This document shows, piece after piece, positions 38,504 through 48,126 of a stretch of DNA of 64,000 bases. Below the pieces are notes generated by a model. That model had not been told where the DNA came from. It saw nothing but the letters and a program-made list of their open reading frames with translations, and did no database searches. Numbering within the stretch: the first letter of the stretch is position 1; each line of letters begins with the position of its first letter. Position numbers and translations under genes: made by a program. Source of the stretch: Pseudomonas synxantha BG33R (GTDB lineage Bacteria > Pseudomonadota > Gammaproteobacteria > Pseudomonadales > Pseudomonadaceae); the NCBI RefSeq assembly GCF_000263715.2, contig NZ_CM001514.1, positions 5,828,498 to 5,892,497 of the forward strand. The letters run 5' to 3'.

Positions 38504-38570
38504 CATCGCGGGCAAGCCCACTCCCACAAGGGAATGCATTTCTATTGTGGGAGCTGGCTTGCCTGCGATG
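38504..38570. repeat. REPIN downstream of rhlE
   Basis: catcgcgggcaagcccac and gagctggcttgcctgcgatg form the arms around a short centre with tcccaca and tgtggga. Confidence 0.85.
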
Positions 38571-38601
38571 AGGCCCGGCTAGGCAACACGAATCGTCAGC
38601 C

Positions 38602-38642
38602 AAAAAAATGCCCCGCATCTTTCGATGCAGGGCATTTTTTAT
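38602..38642. terminator. Bidirectional Rho-independent terminator
   Basis: atgccccgcatc and gatgcagggcat pair (one mismatch) with A-rich and T-rich flanks on both sides, between the convergent rhlE and yceI genes. Confidence 0.9.
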
Positions 38643-38654
38643 GCGCGGCGAAAA

Positions 38655-39254
38655 TTACTTCGCTTTCACACCTTCAAACGTGATGTACAGCTGAACGTTG
38701 TCAGACTGTGGACCTACGTCCATACCGTCTTTGTTGAATTCCTTGCGGCTGATGTTAGTGGTGCCTTCAAAGCCGGCACGGTAGCCGCCCCATGGATCCT
38801 TGCCTTCGCCCAGGAACGTGGCTTTGACCAGGATCGGCTTGGTCACACCGTGGAAGGTCAGGTCGCCGGTCACATCAGCAGTCAGCTTGCCATCAGCATT
38901 TTTGCCAGTTGGCTTGACGCTGGTGGAGACGAACTTGGCATCAGGGAATTTGCCCGACTCCAGGAAGTCCTTGCTGTTGACATGCTTGTCGCGCTCGGCG
39001 TGGTTGGAGAACACGCTGGCAGTACGCACGTTAACTTCAATCTTGGCGTCTTCCGGCTTGGCGGCGTCAAAGCTGAACTTGCCGTCCAGGTCCTTGAAGG
39101 TACCGGTAATGTAGCTGTAGCCCAGGTGGCTGATCTTGAAATCGACGAAGGCGTGCTGGCCTTCCTTGTCGATCACGTAGTCAGCGGCCATCGCCGAACC
39201 TGCGGACAGCAGAGCAGAACCGACTGCCAGCGCAGCGAGTGTTTTTTTCAACAT
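38655..39254 (-). CDS. YceI-family periplasmic protein
   Basis: The 199-residue protein has a signal peptide ([22 protein letters not shown]) and the lipocalin-like YceI domain: [26 protein letters not shown], then [19 protein letters not shown] and [21 protein letters not shown]. Family members bind isoprenoid-type lipids such as octaprenyl compounds. It is 32 bp downstream of the cytochrome b561 gene, a common pairing that suggests quinone-related work in the periplasm. Confidence 0.92.
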   Translation of the reverse strand: MLKKTLAALAVGSALLSAGSAMAADYVIDKEGQHAFVDFKISHLGYSYITGTFKDLDGKFSFDAAKPEDAKIEVNVRTASVFSNHAERDKHVNSKDFLESGKFPDAKFVSTSVKPTGKNADGKLTADVTGDLTFHGVTKPILVKATFLGEGKDPWGGYRAGFEGTTNISRKEFNKDGMDVGPQSDNVQLYITFEGVKAK

Positions 39255-39286
39255 GCTTTCTATTCCTTGTGAGTCGAGGTTGAACA

Positions 39287-39838
39287 TCAGGCTTTGCGCC
39301 CCAGCATTCGTGTCAGGGTCGCATCACGATCGATAAAGTGGTGTTTCAATGCAGCCACGCCATGCAAACCGGCGAAGACCACCAACACCCAGGCCAGGTA
39401 AAGATGCACCCAACCGGCTGTGTCTGCCTGGTCCGGTAGACCGGAAACCACGGCAGGAATTTCAAACAGACCAAACACCGGGATACCGACACCGTCTGCG
39501 GTGGAAATCAGGTAACCGGCAATCATCACGGCAAACAGCCCCAGATACAGGAACGCATGGCCAAATGCAGCACCGATCCGCGTCAGGCGGCTATAGCTGG
39601 CCAGCGGTGGCGGCGGCGGGCTGACCAGGCGCCAGACGATACGTACCAGCATGATCGCGAACAGCGTGATGCCAATGCTCTTGTGCAGGTCCGGCGCATC
39701 TTTGCGCCAGGCGCTGTAGTAGTCGAGGCCGACCATCCACAAGCCCAGGGCGAATAAACCGAACACAACCAGGGCTACGCCCCAGTGCAAAACCATGCTG
39801 ACCCAACCATAGCGGGCCGGCGAATTGCGTAGCTGCAT
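39287..39838 (-). CDS. Cytochrome b561-family membrane protein
   Basis: The 183-residue protein has four membrane segments with heme-ligating histidines in [55 protein letters not shown] and [25 protein letters not shown]. It should carry two b hemes and pass electrons from the quinone pool. It forms a probable operon with the following yceI gene. Confidence 0.92.
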   Translation of the reverse strand: MQLRNSPARYGWVSMVLHWGVALVVFGLFALGLWMVGLDYYSAWRKDAPDLHKSIGITLFAIMLVRIVWRLVSPPPPPLASYSRLTRIGAAFGHAFLYLGLFAVMIAGYLISTADGVGIPVFGLFEIPAVVSGLPDQADTAGWVHLYLAWVLVVFAGLHGVAALKHHFIDRDATLTRMLGRKA

Positions 39839-40110
39839 GTACTTAATCCCGTAAGAACTGTGCCCAAGACTAGCGTTTTACCTATCGAATTAAAGCGGAA
39901 AATTTCGCTTTGAAATATCGAGAAATACGATGAAGAGGCTAGGTATCATAAATTAACAAGGGATTAAGACTATTCCCAAGAAACGCGACAGACCGTCCTG
40001 CATTTACCGCCAATTGCCCCACAATGGCTTGTGACACTCGCCACCATTGCATAGGCTTGCGCGATTGTTTCGCCTGCGCGCGCCGCAGGACCGCTTCGAG
40101 GAGATCACCG
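39839..40110. other. Divergent intergenic region
   Basis: These 272 bases separate the start of the cytochrome b561 gene from bioA. The left half is AT-rich and likely carries promoters for both directions, but no element stands out enough to mark. There is no sign of a BirA operator of the E. coli type. Confidence 0.4.
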
Positions 40111-41517
40111 ATGGGCTTGAACAACCAGTGGATGCAACGCGACCTCGCGGTGCTGTGGCATCCCTGCACCCAGATGAAAGACCACCAGCAACTGCCGCTG
40201 ATTCCGATCAAGCGCGGTGAAGGCGTATGGCTGGAAGACTTCGAAGGCAAACGCTACCTCGACGCCGTCAGCTCCTGGTGGGTCAACGTGTTCGGCCACG
40301 CCAACCCGCGCATCAACCAGCGCATCAAGGACCAGGTCGATCAGTTGGAGCATGTGATCCTCGCCGGTTTCAGCCACCAGCCAGTGATCGAGTTGTCCGA
40401 GCGCCTCGTGCAGATGACGCCTGAAGGCCTGACGCGCTGCTTCTACGCCGATAACGGTTCATCCTGTATCGAAGTCGCATTGAAGATGAGCTTTCACTAC
40501 TGGCTCAACCGTGGCCTGCCGAACAAGAAGCGCTTCGTCACCCTGACCAACAGCTACCACGGCGAAACCATCGCCGCGATGTCGGTAGGCGACGTGCCGT
40601 TGTTTACCGAGACCTACAAGGCGCTGCTGCTCGACACCATCAAAGTGCCAAGCCCCGATTGCTACCTGCGCCCCGACGGCATGAGCTGGGAAGAACACTC
40701 GCGCAACATGTTCCTGGCCATGGAACAGACCCTGGCTGACCACCACGATACCGTTGCCGCAGTGATTGTCGAGCCACTGATCCAGGGCGCCGGCGGCATG
40801 AGGATGTACCACCCGGTGTACCTCAAGCTGCTGCGCGAGGCCTGCGACCGCTACAGCGTGCACTTGATCCACGACGAAATCGCCGTGGGCTTCGGCCGCA
40901 CCGGCAGCATGTTCGCCTGTGAACAGGCCGGCATCCGCCCGGACTTCCTGTGCCTGTCCAAGGCCCTCACCGGCGGCTACTTGCCGCTGGCCGCCGTGGT
41001 CACCACCGAAGATGTCTACAGTGCCTTCTACGACGACTACCCTACCCTTCGCGCCTTCCTGCACTCCCACAGCTACACCGGCAACCCGCTGGCGTGCGCG
41101 GCAGCCTTGGCGACGCTGGATATCTTTGAAGAAGACAACGTGATCGAAAACAACAAGGCCCTGGCCCAGCGCATGGCGACCGCCACCGCGCACCTGGTGG
41201 ACCATCCTCACGTTGCGGAAGTGCGCCAGACGGGCATGGTGCTGGCGATCGAGATGGTGCAGGACAAAGCCACCAAGGCCGCCTACCCGTGGCAGGAACG
41301 CCGTGGCTTGAAGGTATTCGAACACGCACTGGAGCGCGGCGCGCTGTTGCGGCCACTGGGCAGCGTGGTGTATTTCCTGCCGCCCTATGTGATTACACCG
41401 GAGCAGATCGACTTCCTGGCCGAAGTGGCCAGCGAGGGGATTGATATCGCCACTAACAGCAACGTCAGTGTGGCGGTGCCGAAAGATTTTCACCCAGGCT
41501 TTCGTGACCCGGGTTGA
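40111..41517 (+). CDS. bioA: Adenosylmethionine-8-amino-7-oxononanoate transaminase
   Basis: The 468-residue PLP enzyme of biotin synthesis converts 8-amino-7-oxononanoate to 7,8-diaminopelargonate, using SAM as amino donor. It has WHPCTQMKDHQ and SSWWVNVFGHANPRIN near the N-terminus, DEIAVGFGRTG for the PLP pyridine contact, and the cofactor lysine in LSKALTGGYLPLAAV. The WWVNVFGH and WHPCTQM segments point to BioA and away from other class III transaminases. The ATG at 40111 follows gaggagatcaccg. Confidence 0.93.
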   Translation: MGLNNQWMQRDLAVLWHPCTQMKDHQQLPLIPIKRGEGVWLEDFEGKRYLDAVSSWWVNVFGHANPRINQRIKDQVDQLEHVILAGFSHQPVIELSERLVQMTPEGLTRCFYADNGSSCIEVALKMSFHYWLNRGLPNKKRFVTLTNSYHGETIAAMSVGDVPLFTETYKALLLDTIKVPSPDCYLRPDGMSWEEHSRNMFLAMEQTLADHHDTVAAVIVEPLIQGAGGMRMYHPVYLKLLREACDRYSVHLIHDEIAVGFGRTGSMFACEQAGIRPDFLCLSKALTGGYLPLAAVVTTEDVYSAFYDDYPTLRAFLHSHSYTGNPLACAAALATLDIFEEDNVIENNKALAQRMATATAHLVDHPHVAEVRQTGMVLAIEMVQDKATKAAYPWQERRGLKVFEHALERGALLRPLGSVVYFLPPYVITPEQIDFLAEVASEGIDIATNSNVSVAVPKDFHPGFRDPG

Positions 41518-41587
41518 TACCAACCCCTGTAAGAACCGACTTGCCACAGCAAGCTCGCTCCTGCATACACCTCTTCAGAGAACAGAA

Positions 41588-42307
41588 ATGAGACTGTCCC
41601 GCTTTTTCACCGACACCCCGCTGAGCCTCGGCGATCACGAACTTCCCGAAGCCCAGGCGCACTACATCAGCCGTGTGTTGCGCATGGGTGAAGGCGATGC
41701 CGTGCAGCTGTTCGACGGCTCTGGCCAGGAGTTTAGTGGCACGCTGCTGGAAGTCGGTAAAAAACGCGTCACCGTGCAACTGACGCGAAGCTTTGCCGGC
41801 CAAGATGAATCGCCGCTGCACATCCACCTCGGCCAGGGCCTGTCCCGGGGTGAGCGCATGGATTGGGCGATCCAGAAAGCCACTGAACTGGGCGTCAATG
41901 CGATCACACCGATCTTCAGCGAGCGCTGCGAAGTGCGCCTCAAGGATGAGCGCGCCGACAAACGCCTGCTGCACTGGCGTCAGGTTGCCATCAGCGCGTG
42001 CGAGCAGTGTGGGCGTTCAACGGTGCCGGTGATTCACGCACCGGTGTTGCTGGCCGACTGGCTGAAGCAAACTGAAGCCGACCTGAAACTGGTGCTGCAC
42101 CCAGTCGCCGAGCCGATGATCAGTCACGCGAAGCCTTCGAGCCTGGCGTTTCTGATCGGGCCGGAAGGTGGCTTGACCGACGGCGAAGTCGACACCGCCC
42201 AAGGCGCTGGCTTCCATGCTGCGCGGTTGGGGCCACGGGTATTACGTACCGAAACCGCGCCCGTGGTGGCGCTGTCGGTCGCCCAGCAACTCTGGGGTGA
42301 TTTCTAA
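41588..42307 (+). CDS. rsmE: 16S rRNA m3U1498 methyltransferase
   Basis: The 239-residue protein has an N-terminal PUA-like domain (RLSRFFTDTPLSLGDHELPEAQAHYISRVLRM) and a SPOUT methyltransferase domain. The knot motif is visible in AFLIGPEGGLTDGEV and LGPRVLRTETAPVVAL. It methylates U1498 of 16S rRNA. It lies 70 bp after bioA on the same strand. Confidence 0.95.
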   Translation: MRLSRFFTDTPLSLGDHELPEAQAHYISRVLRMGEGDAVQLFDGSGQEFSGTLLEVGKKRVTVQLTRSFAGQDESPLHIHLGQGLSRGERMDWAIQKATELGVNAITPIFSERCEVRLKDERADKRLLHWRQVAISACEQCGRSTVPVIHAPVLLADWLKQTEADLKLVLHPVAEPMISHAKPSSLAFLIGPEGGLTDGEVDTAQGAGFHAARLGPRVLRTETAPVVALSVAQQLWGDF

Positions 42308-42316
42308 ACGGAGCGA

Positions 42317-43219
42317 TCACTCCACCGGATCACTCACCGGCTTGGCAATGATCGCCTTCAACTCGCTGGTCATCGGGAATTCCAGGTTCAGACCCTTCGG
42401 CGGGATCGGCTGTTCAAACCAGCGCTGGTAAATCCCGTTGATCTCTCCCGAACGGTACAGATCACCCAAAGTCTCGTTGACCACGGCGAGAAACTGCGGG
42501 TCGTCCTTGCGCACCATGCAGCTGTAGATCTCCCGCGACTGCTCCTCGCCCACCACCACCCAGTGGTGCGGGTCCTTGGCCTTGGCGCGCTCGCCGTAAA
42601 GCAACGCATCATCCATATAGAACGCGACCGCACGGCCGGTCTCGAGCATCTTGAAAGCCTCGCCATGGTCCTTGGCGCTAATCACGAACATATTGGCTTT
42701 GTGTTCAGCGTTGTAACTTTTGAGAAAGCGTTCATTGGTGGTGCCGGCAGTGGTCACCACGTTCTTGCCCTTGAGGTCGACAAAGCCTTTGATCCCGCTG
42801 TCCTTGGCCGTTAGCAACTGCCCCTTCACGTAGATGAACCCGTAGGAAAATGCTACCTGCTTCTGCCGCTCGGCGGTCACGCCGGTGGAGCCACATTCCA
42901 GATCGACGGTGCCGTTCTGCACCAGCGGGATACGGGTTTGGGACGTCACCAGGTTGTACTTCACCTTGAGCTCACTCACCCCGATTTTCTGCTGGATGCG
43001 CTCGACAATCTTGCTCGCCAGATCCACCGAGTAGCCCATCGGCTTGCCACTGTTATCCCCAATGTAAGAAAACGGCACCGACGCATCGCGATACCCCAGG
43101 GTGATGGCCTTGGCGCTGGCGATCTTGCTCAAGGTGCCCTCCAGAGGCGTTTCGGCCGCATGGACGTTTGCCCCCAACAAAAGCCCCAGGGTGCAGCCGG
43201 TCAACAGGATCTTTTTCAT
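42317..43219 (-). CDS. Amino-acid ABC transporter substrate-binding protein
   Basis: The 300-residue protein has a signal peptide (KKILLTGCTLGLLLGANVHA) and resembles glutamate/aspartate-binding GltI proteins: ITLGYRDASVPFSYIGDNSGKPMGYSVDL, NGTVDLECGSTGVTAERQKQV, and a hinge region around DLKGKNVVTTAGTTNERF. No permease genes are adjacent. It lies 66 bp downstream of the DadA-like gene on the same strand and may be co-expressed to bring in that enzyme's substrate. Confidence 0.87.
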   Translation of the reverse strand: MKKILLTGCTLGLLLGANVHAAETPLEGTLSKIASAKAITLGYRDASVPFSYIGDNSGKPMGYSVDLASKIVERIQQKIGVSELKVKYNLVTSQTRIPLVQNGTVDLECGSTGVTAERQKQVAFSYGFIYVKGQLLTAKDSGIKGFVDLKGKNVVTTAGTTNERFLKSYNAEHKANMFVISAKDHGEAFKMLETGRAVAFYMDDALLYGERAKAKDPHHWVVVGEEQSREIYSCMVRKDDPQFLAVVNETLGDLYRSGEINGIYQRWFEQPIPPKGLNLEFPMTSELKAIIAKPVSDPVE

Positions 43220-43285
43220 TGTTATTCTCCGTTGGTTTTTGAGGTTATTTACGTACCGCAATCACGCCGCGTTACAGGGGTATCC

Positions 43286-44527
43286 TCAAGCGGCGCGGGG
43301 CGTCAGGCCCTGCATATCAATGGAAGGGGAACGCTGATCGATCAACTCGGCCAGCAGTTGGCCGCTACCGCAGGCCAGGGTGAAGCCCAGTGCGCCATGC
43401 CCCAGGTTCAACCACAAATTGCGGTAGGCGCTGGCACCGATCAACGGCACGCCCGTCGGTGTTGCCGGGCGCATACCGGCCCACTCGACCGCATGGGCGT
43501 AGTCACCGGCCAAAGGAAACGTTTCCAGCGCCTGACGCTTTATCAACGCCAGGCGCTTGGGCTCAAGACGCGCATCAAAGCCGACAATATCCACCATGGC
43601 CGCGATCCGCAGTTGCTCACCAATGCGCGCGTAAACGATCTTGCGGTCATAGTCGGTGATGCTCACGTTCGGCGCCTTGTGCTGCGCGCCGATCGGCACG
43701 CTCAGGCTGTAGCCCTTGAGCGGATACAGCGGCAGGGACAAGCGCGGCAATGCCAACTCGGCGCTGCGATGCCCGGCAGCCAATACCAGTTGGTCGACCG
43801 GCATCACTTCATGGCCCAACTCGATGGCCTGCACCGCACCGTCGGCGTGACGAATCCCGGTAACCTTGCGCCCCAGCAAAAATGTGCAACGCCCGGACGC
43901 TTCCAACCTTGCAGCCAGGCGTTGGCAAAAGGAATGGCAGTCTGCAACTTCTTCACTGGGCGTATAGATGCCTCCGACAAAACCCTGCACCGCCAACGAA
44001 GGTTCCAGGCGTTGGCAATCGGCCATCGACAGGACCTGCTGCTGCAGGATGTCAGTGACGTTGGCGCGTGCACGCTCAAACGTCTCGGCATTGCGAAAGG
44101 TCACCAGCTTGCCGTTGCGCCGCCAGTCGAAGCCGTCCAGGCGATCATCGACACGCCATTGCTGCAAGGTGCCTTGACTCAGGCTCGCCAGCCGCAGCAA
44201 GTGGGCAGCGTTGCGCTTGTTCACCGAGCCCCGGCAGGCACCGATGAACGCGGCCATCCAGCGCCATTGCTGGAGGTCAAGCCGTGGGCGCAGCTTCAGC
44301 GGCGAGTCGCCGCGCAACAGCCACCCAATCGCCTGCAGCGGCACGCCCGCGTCGGCCAATGGCGCAACATAGCGATAGGACAGCTGCCCACCGTTGGCGA
44401 AACTGGTTTCGCTGCCCAAGGTATCGCGGGCGTCGATCACCGTTACCTCATGGCCAGCCCGTACCAAAGCATAAGCACTGGCCAAGCCGATAACCCCACC
44501 ACCGATGATGCAAACCTGCCTGGCCAT
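43286..44527 (-). CDS. DadA-like D-amino acid dehydrogenase
   Basis: The 413-residue FAD enzyme starts with the dinucleotide motif VCIIGGGVIGLASAYALVRAG and shows SETSFANGGQLSYRY, typical of DadA. A C-terminal FAD contact is AGMRPATPTGVPLIGAS. It should deaminate D-amino acids and pass electrons to the respiratory chain. The neighbours are a divergent LysR regulator and a binding-protein gene, which suggests a small uptake and oxidation unit. The specific amino acid is not known. Confidence 0.85.
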   Translation of the reverse strand: MARQVCIIGGGVIGLASAYALVRAGHEVTVIDARDTLGSETSFANGGQLSYRYVAPLADAGVPLQAIGWLLRGDSPLKLRPRLDLQQWRWMAAFIGACRGSVNKRNAAHLLRLASLSQGTLQQWRVDDRLDGFDWRRNGKLVTFRNAETFERARANVTDILQQQVLSMADCQRLEPSLAVQGFVGGIYTPSEEVADCHSFCQRLAARLEASGRCTFLLGRKVTGIRHADGAVQAIELGHEVMPVDQLVLAAGHRSAELALPRLSLPLYPLKGYSLSVPIGAQHKAPNVSITDYDRKIVYARIGEQLRIAAMVDIVGFDARLEPKRLALIKRQALETFPLAGDYAHAVEWAGMRPATPTGVPLIGASAYRNLWLNLGHGALGFTLACGSGQLLAELIDQRSPSIDMQGLTPRAA

Positions 44528-44635
44528 CCCAGCCCCCGACCGTTGATTAACTGAAGACCAAGCGTAGGCGCAGGTGACAGGCCACCGACAATGAATAAAG
44601 ATGGGTCACCTATAAACAAAGGTTATGGACTTGCC

Positions 44636-45538
44636 ATGCGCTTGCGTCATATCGAAATCTTCCAGGCCATTCGCCAGACTGGCTCGATCAGTGCTGCCGC
44701 GCAGTTGCTGCACGTCTCGCAACCAGCGGTGACCAAAGTGTTGCAGCACGCCGAATTGCAGCTGGGCTTTGCGCTGTTTCCGCGGGTGCGCGGCAAATTG
44801 CAGCCCACGCCGGAAGCCTTGGCACTGGAAAGCGAAGTCGAGAAAGTCACCGAGAGCTTGCAAGGTGTAAGGCGTCTAGCCAAGAGCCTGCGCCGCGCCC
44901 CAGGGCAAAGCGTGCGCATTGGTGCGATTCCGGCGTTGGCCTTGTCGCTGCTGCCTCCGGCGATTCTGGAATGGAAGCGCGAATACCCCGACATGGCTTG
45001 CGAGCTGTCCAGCGACCATAGCCGTGAGCTGGTCCAGAAGTTGTTGATGCGCGAAATCGACCTGGCGCTGACCCTCAACTTTTCCGGCCATCCTGGGTTG
45101 ACCACCCAGGTGCTGGCCAATGGCGTGCTGGTTGCATTGGCGTCCAAGGGCTATTGGTCGGCGGCTGAAATCAACCAGCCATTGCCGCTGAGCGAACTGG
45201 CGGGCGCGCCATTGATCGGGCTGTCCAGTGCTGATCCGCTGGCGACCAAGCTGGACAGCTACCTGGAGAACGTCGATCCACCGCCACGCGTGACCCTCTC
45301 GGTGCAAACCTATTCCCTGGCCCGGGCGATGGTGGAGTCAGGCGCCGGTTTGACGGTCATTGACCCCTTTACCGCCCTCGGCGCATCGACGGCAACCACC
45401 TGCATCCGCACCCTCACGCCACCCCTGCCGATCACCCTCTACGCCCTGACCCGTGGCGATGAACCACCGCCGCATATGCTGGCCAAGCTGCTGCAGATCT
45501 TCGGCAGTCGCGCCTGTGAGCTACTGGCACGTCTCTAA
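44636..45538 (+). CDS. LysR-family regulator next to the DadA-like gene
   Basis: The 300-residue protein has a LysR winged helix (LRHIEIFQAIRQTGSISAAAQLLHVSQPAVTKVLQHAE, residues 2-40) and an effector-binding domain (VRIGAIPALALSLLPPAILEW, then LMREIDLALTLNF). It is transcribed away from the DadA-like gene with 108 bp between the starts, the classic LysR layout. It probably controls the oxidase and binding-protein genes. The ATG at 44636 starts directly before the helix-turn-helix. Confidence 0.9.
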   Translation: MRLRHIEIFQAIRQTGSISAAAQLLHVSQPAVTKVLQHAELQLGFALFPRVRGKLQPTPEALALESEVEKVTESLQGVRRLAKSLRRAPGQSVRIGAIPALALSLLPPAILEWKREYPDMACELSSDHSRELVQKLLMREIDLALTLNFSGHPGLTTQVLANGVLVALASKGYWSAAEINQPLPLSELAGAPLIGLSSADPLATKLDSYLENVDPPPRVTLSVQTYSLARAMVESGAGLTVIDPFTALGASTATTCIRTLTPPLPITLYALTRGDEPPPHMLAKLLQIFGSRACELLARL

Positions 45539-45562
45539 TACCACCGAAGCCCCCTCCCACAT

Positions 45563-46180
45563 TCAAAGCACGTAATGCATGATCGCCACAAAATGCAGCA
45601 GGCTGCCGCCAATCACAAACAAATGCCAGATCCCATGGGAATGGCGCAGGCGATCTTCCAGGGCAAAAAAGATGATGCCCACGGTGTACAACACGCCGCC
45701 CGACGCCAACCAGATAAACCCTGCCGTGCCCAGCGCCGCTATCAGCGGCTTGACTGCCACGAGTACGATCCAGCCCATCACCGCGTAGATCACGATGGAC
45801 AGAATCCGCGCCTCCGAGCGCGGCTTGATCTCCTGCAGGATGCCGATCACCGCCAGCCCCCACACAATCCCGAACAGCGTCCAGCCCCACGGCCCGCGCA
45901 GAGTCACCAGGCAGAACGGTGTGTAGCTGCCGGCGATCAACAGGTAGATCGAAAAGTGATCGACCTTTTGCATGATCTCTTTTCGCCGCCCCCGCACGCT
46001 GTGGTACACGGTCGACGCGCTGTACAGCACCATCAGGGTAAAGCCATAAATCGCCACGCTGACGATCTTCCAGGGGCTGCCGTCCAGGCTCGCCACCACC
46101 AACATCCACACGGCGCCAATACACGCCGCGACTGCACCGAGCAAATGGCTCCAGGCGTTGAACCGTTCCCCGTGATACAT
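45563..46180 (-). CDS. trhA: TrhA/hemolysin III-family membrane protein
   Basis: The 205-residue protein has seven membrane segments and the PAQR/hemolysin III signature residues: GERFNAWSHLLGA, VYHSVRGRRKEIMQKVDHFSIYLLIAGSYTPF, and a C-terminal HSHGIWHLFVIGGSLLHF. The conserved histidines would bind a metal. The bacterial family is linked to membrane homeostasis; hemolysis is doubtful. A half REP (about 45545-45562) lies just beyond its stop. Confidence 0.87.
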   Translation of the reverse strand: MYHGERFNAWSHLLGAVAACIGAVWMLVVASLDGSPWKIVSVAIYGFTLMVLYSASTVYHSVRGRRKEIMQKVDHFSIYLLIAGSYTPFCLVTLRGPWGWTLFGIVWGLAVIGILQEIKPRSEARILSIVIYAVMGWIVLVAVKPLIAALGTAGFIWLASGGVLYTVGIIFFALEDRLRHSHGIWHLFVIGGSLLHFVAIMHYVL

Positions 46181-46324
46181 CTATCGTTAACCTCCCCTCA
46201 TCGTTGACGACTGTCGGCAAGCCTCCAGCCTTGCGCATAAGAGTGCAAGCAGCGTGTGACGTTCCAGCGACGAGGGCTGCGTTTGCAGGCACAATCGAGC
46301 GCAATCGAACAAGAGCCCACGGCC

Positions 46325-47239
46325 ATGCTGATCGACGAAGAGTTCACCCTCAAGAAGCTGGAAATCTTCCTGGCGTTCATGCGCACCGGCAACCTGGCCC
46401 GCGCCGCCGCCGAGTTGCAAACCAGCAATGTCAGCGTTCATCGCGCCATCCACTCCCTGGAAAATGCCCTGCGCTGCCCGCTGTTCAAACACGAAGGTCG
46501 CAACCTCACCCCGCTGGAAAGCGCCTATGTGCTTGAAGAACGCGCACAAAAACTGGTGGCCGATGTGGTCGACAGCGTACGCCTGACCCGCGAAGCCGCC
46601 GGCTTCTCCGCTGAGCGTTTCAAGCTCGGCTCGCTGTATTCGCTGACGGTAAAAACCGTACCGCAACTGATCATGGGCCTGAAGATCCGCCGCAGCGAAC
46701 TCAACATCGACCTGATCCTCGGCTCCAATTTCGACCTGCTCTACAAACTCAAGAACATGGGAGTCGACGCGATCCTCATCTCCCTCGACGAACACGCCAA
46801 CGACCCCGACTGTGAGCAGATCGCCCTGTTCAGCGATGACATCTTCCTCGCCACCCCGGCCGATTCGCCTCTGGATCGCAATCTGGAAATCGACCTGGCC
46901 GACGTGCGCGACGCCACCTTCATCACCCTCACCCAGGGTTTTGCCACGCACCAGGACGGCAATCGGGTGTTCAAGCAGGCGGGGTTCGAGCCGAAGGTGG
47001 CGATGCAGGTGAACGACATCTTCACCCTGCTGAGCATGGTCAGTTCAGGGGTGGGTTATGCCTTGCTGCCGGGGCGGATTGCAGCAGTGTATGAAAACCG
47101 CGTGAAGCTGATACCGCTGCAACCCCGGTATCAGTTGCAGCAGCAGATCGGCGTGGTGTTCTTGAAGGCCAAGGAGCGTGACCCGAACCTGCTGGCGTTG
47201 TTGGCGGAGTGTCGGATGTATGCCAATCGCCAGGCTTGA
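46325..47239 (+). CDS. mdcR: LysR-family regulator of malonate genes
   Basis: The 304-residue protein has a LysR helix-turn-helix (TLKKLEIFLAFMRTGNLARAAAELQTSNVSVHRAIHSLE) and a typical effector domain. Its C-terminal part with NDIFTLLSMVSSGVGYALLPGRIAAVYENRVKLIPL matches MdcR. It lies at the far end of the mdc/mad cluster and is convergent with madM, which supports the assignment. It should activate the malonate operon in response to malonate. Confidence 0.88.
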   Translation: MLIDEEFTLKKLEIFLAFMRTGNLARAAAELQTSNVSVHRAIHSLENALRCPLFKHEGRNLTPLESAYVLEERAQKLVADVVDSVRLTREAAGFSAERFKLGSLYSLTVKTVPQLIMGLKIRRSELNIDLILGSNFDLLYKLKNMGVDAILISLDEHANDPDCEQIALFSDDIFLATPADSPLDRNLEIDLADVRDATFITLTQGFATHQDGNRVFKQAGFEPKVAMQVNDIFTLLSMVSSGVGYALLPGRIAAVYENRVKLIPLQPRYQLQQQIGVVFLKAKERDPNLLALLAECRMYANRQA

Positions 47240-47246
47240 AAATGCC

Positions 47247-47329
47247 ATCGGGGGCAAGCCCCCTCTCACATTTTGACCGCATTCTCAGGTTGAAACTCGG
47301 TCAAGTGTGGGAGGGGGCTTGCCCCCGAT
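47247..47329. repeat. REPIN between mdcR and madM
   Basis: atcgggggcaagccccct and agggggcttgcccccgat form the arms; the inner part contains a shorter inverted repeat ttttgaccg / cggtcaag. Confidence 0.85.
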
Positions 47330-47360
47330 TGCGCCCGATCAAACACCACAATCTGCAAAC

Positions 47361-48125
47361 CTACCCCACCAACCCACGCACAATGAAGTACAGCAGCGAA
47401 GGGCCAAGCAAACACCCAAGCCCGGTATGGAACGTCGCCGTCAGCGCGCCATACGGTACCAGCCGCCGATCCGTCGCCGCCAGGCCCGCCGTCACACCAC
47501 TCACGGTGCCGGCCAACCCACCGAACACCATCGCCGAACGCGGGTTATCCAGGCCCATCCAGCGTGCCGCCACCGGCGTGCCAACCATCACCAGTATCGC
47601 CTTGATCAACCCCGTTGCGATCGACAGCGCCATCACATCCGAGGTCGCGCCAATCGCCGCGCCGGTCACCGGGCCGACGATGTAGGTTACAGCGCCAGCT
47701 CCGATAGTGGTCATGCTGATCGCATCGCGATAACCAAAGGCCCAGGCCATGCTCGCGCCAACAATAAACGGCAGGATCGTGCCCAGCAGCAGTGCAATCA
47801 CACCGATCATCCCGGCCTTGCGCGCCTCGGTGGCTTGCACTTCGAACGCCGTGGCGACGATGGCGAAGTCACGCAACATCGCACCGCCCATCAGGCCGAT
47901 CCCGGAAAACAGCGCAAGGTCCGCCAGGCCCTTTTGCCCACCCGTAAGCGTGCCGCCGACCCAGGCCAGGACCAGGCCGATAACAATGGCAATCGCCGAG
48001 CCATGAATGCGCCCGAAGGTCAGGCGCTTGGACAGCACCACGGAAATCCACATCACCACGCCAACGAACCCAAAGGCGGTAATCAGGCCGTTATGTTCCA
48101 AGCCTTTTTCAATGAGGTCCCACAT
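47361..48125 (-). CDS. madM: Malonate transporter subunit MadM
   Basis: The 254-residue membrane protein has about eight hydrophobic segments and matches MadM: EKGLEHNGLITAFGFVGVVMWIS, SGIGLMGGAMLRDFAIVATAFEV, and FGGLAGTVSGVTAGLAATDRRLVPYG. With MadL it forms the sodium-dependent malonate importer. It starts 1 bp after madL ends and completes the mdcABCDEGH-madLM operon. Confidence 0.93.
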   Translation of the reverse strand: MWDLIEKGLEHNGLITAFGFVGVVMWISVVLSKRLTFGRIHGSAIAIVIGLVLAWVGGTLTGGQKGLADLALFSGIGLMGGAMLRDFAIVATAFEVQATEARKAGMIGVIALLLGTILPFIVGASMAWAFGYRDAISMTTIGAGAVTYIVGPVTGAAIGATSDVMALSIATGLIKAILVMVGTPVAARWMGLDNPRSAMVFGGLAGTVSGVTAGLAATDRRLVPYGALTATFHTGLGCLLGPSLLYFIVRGLVG

Positions 48126-48126
48126 A

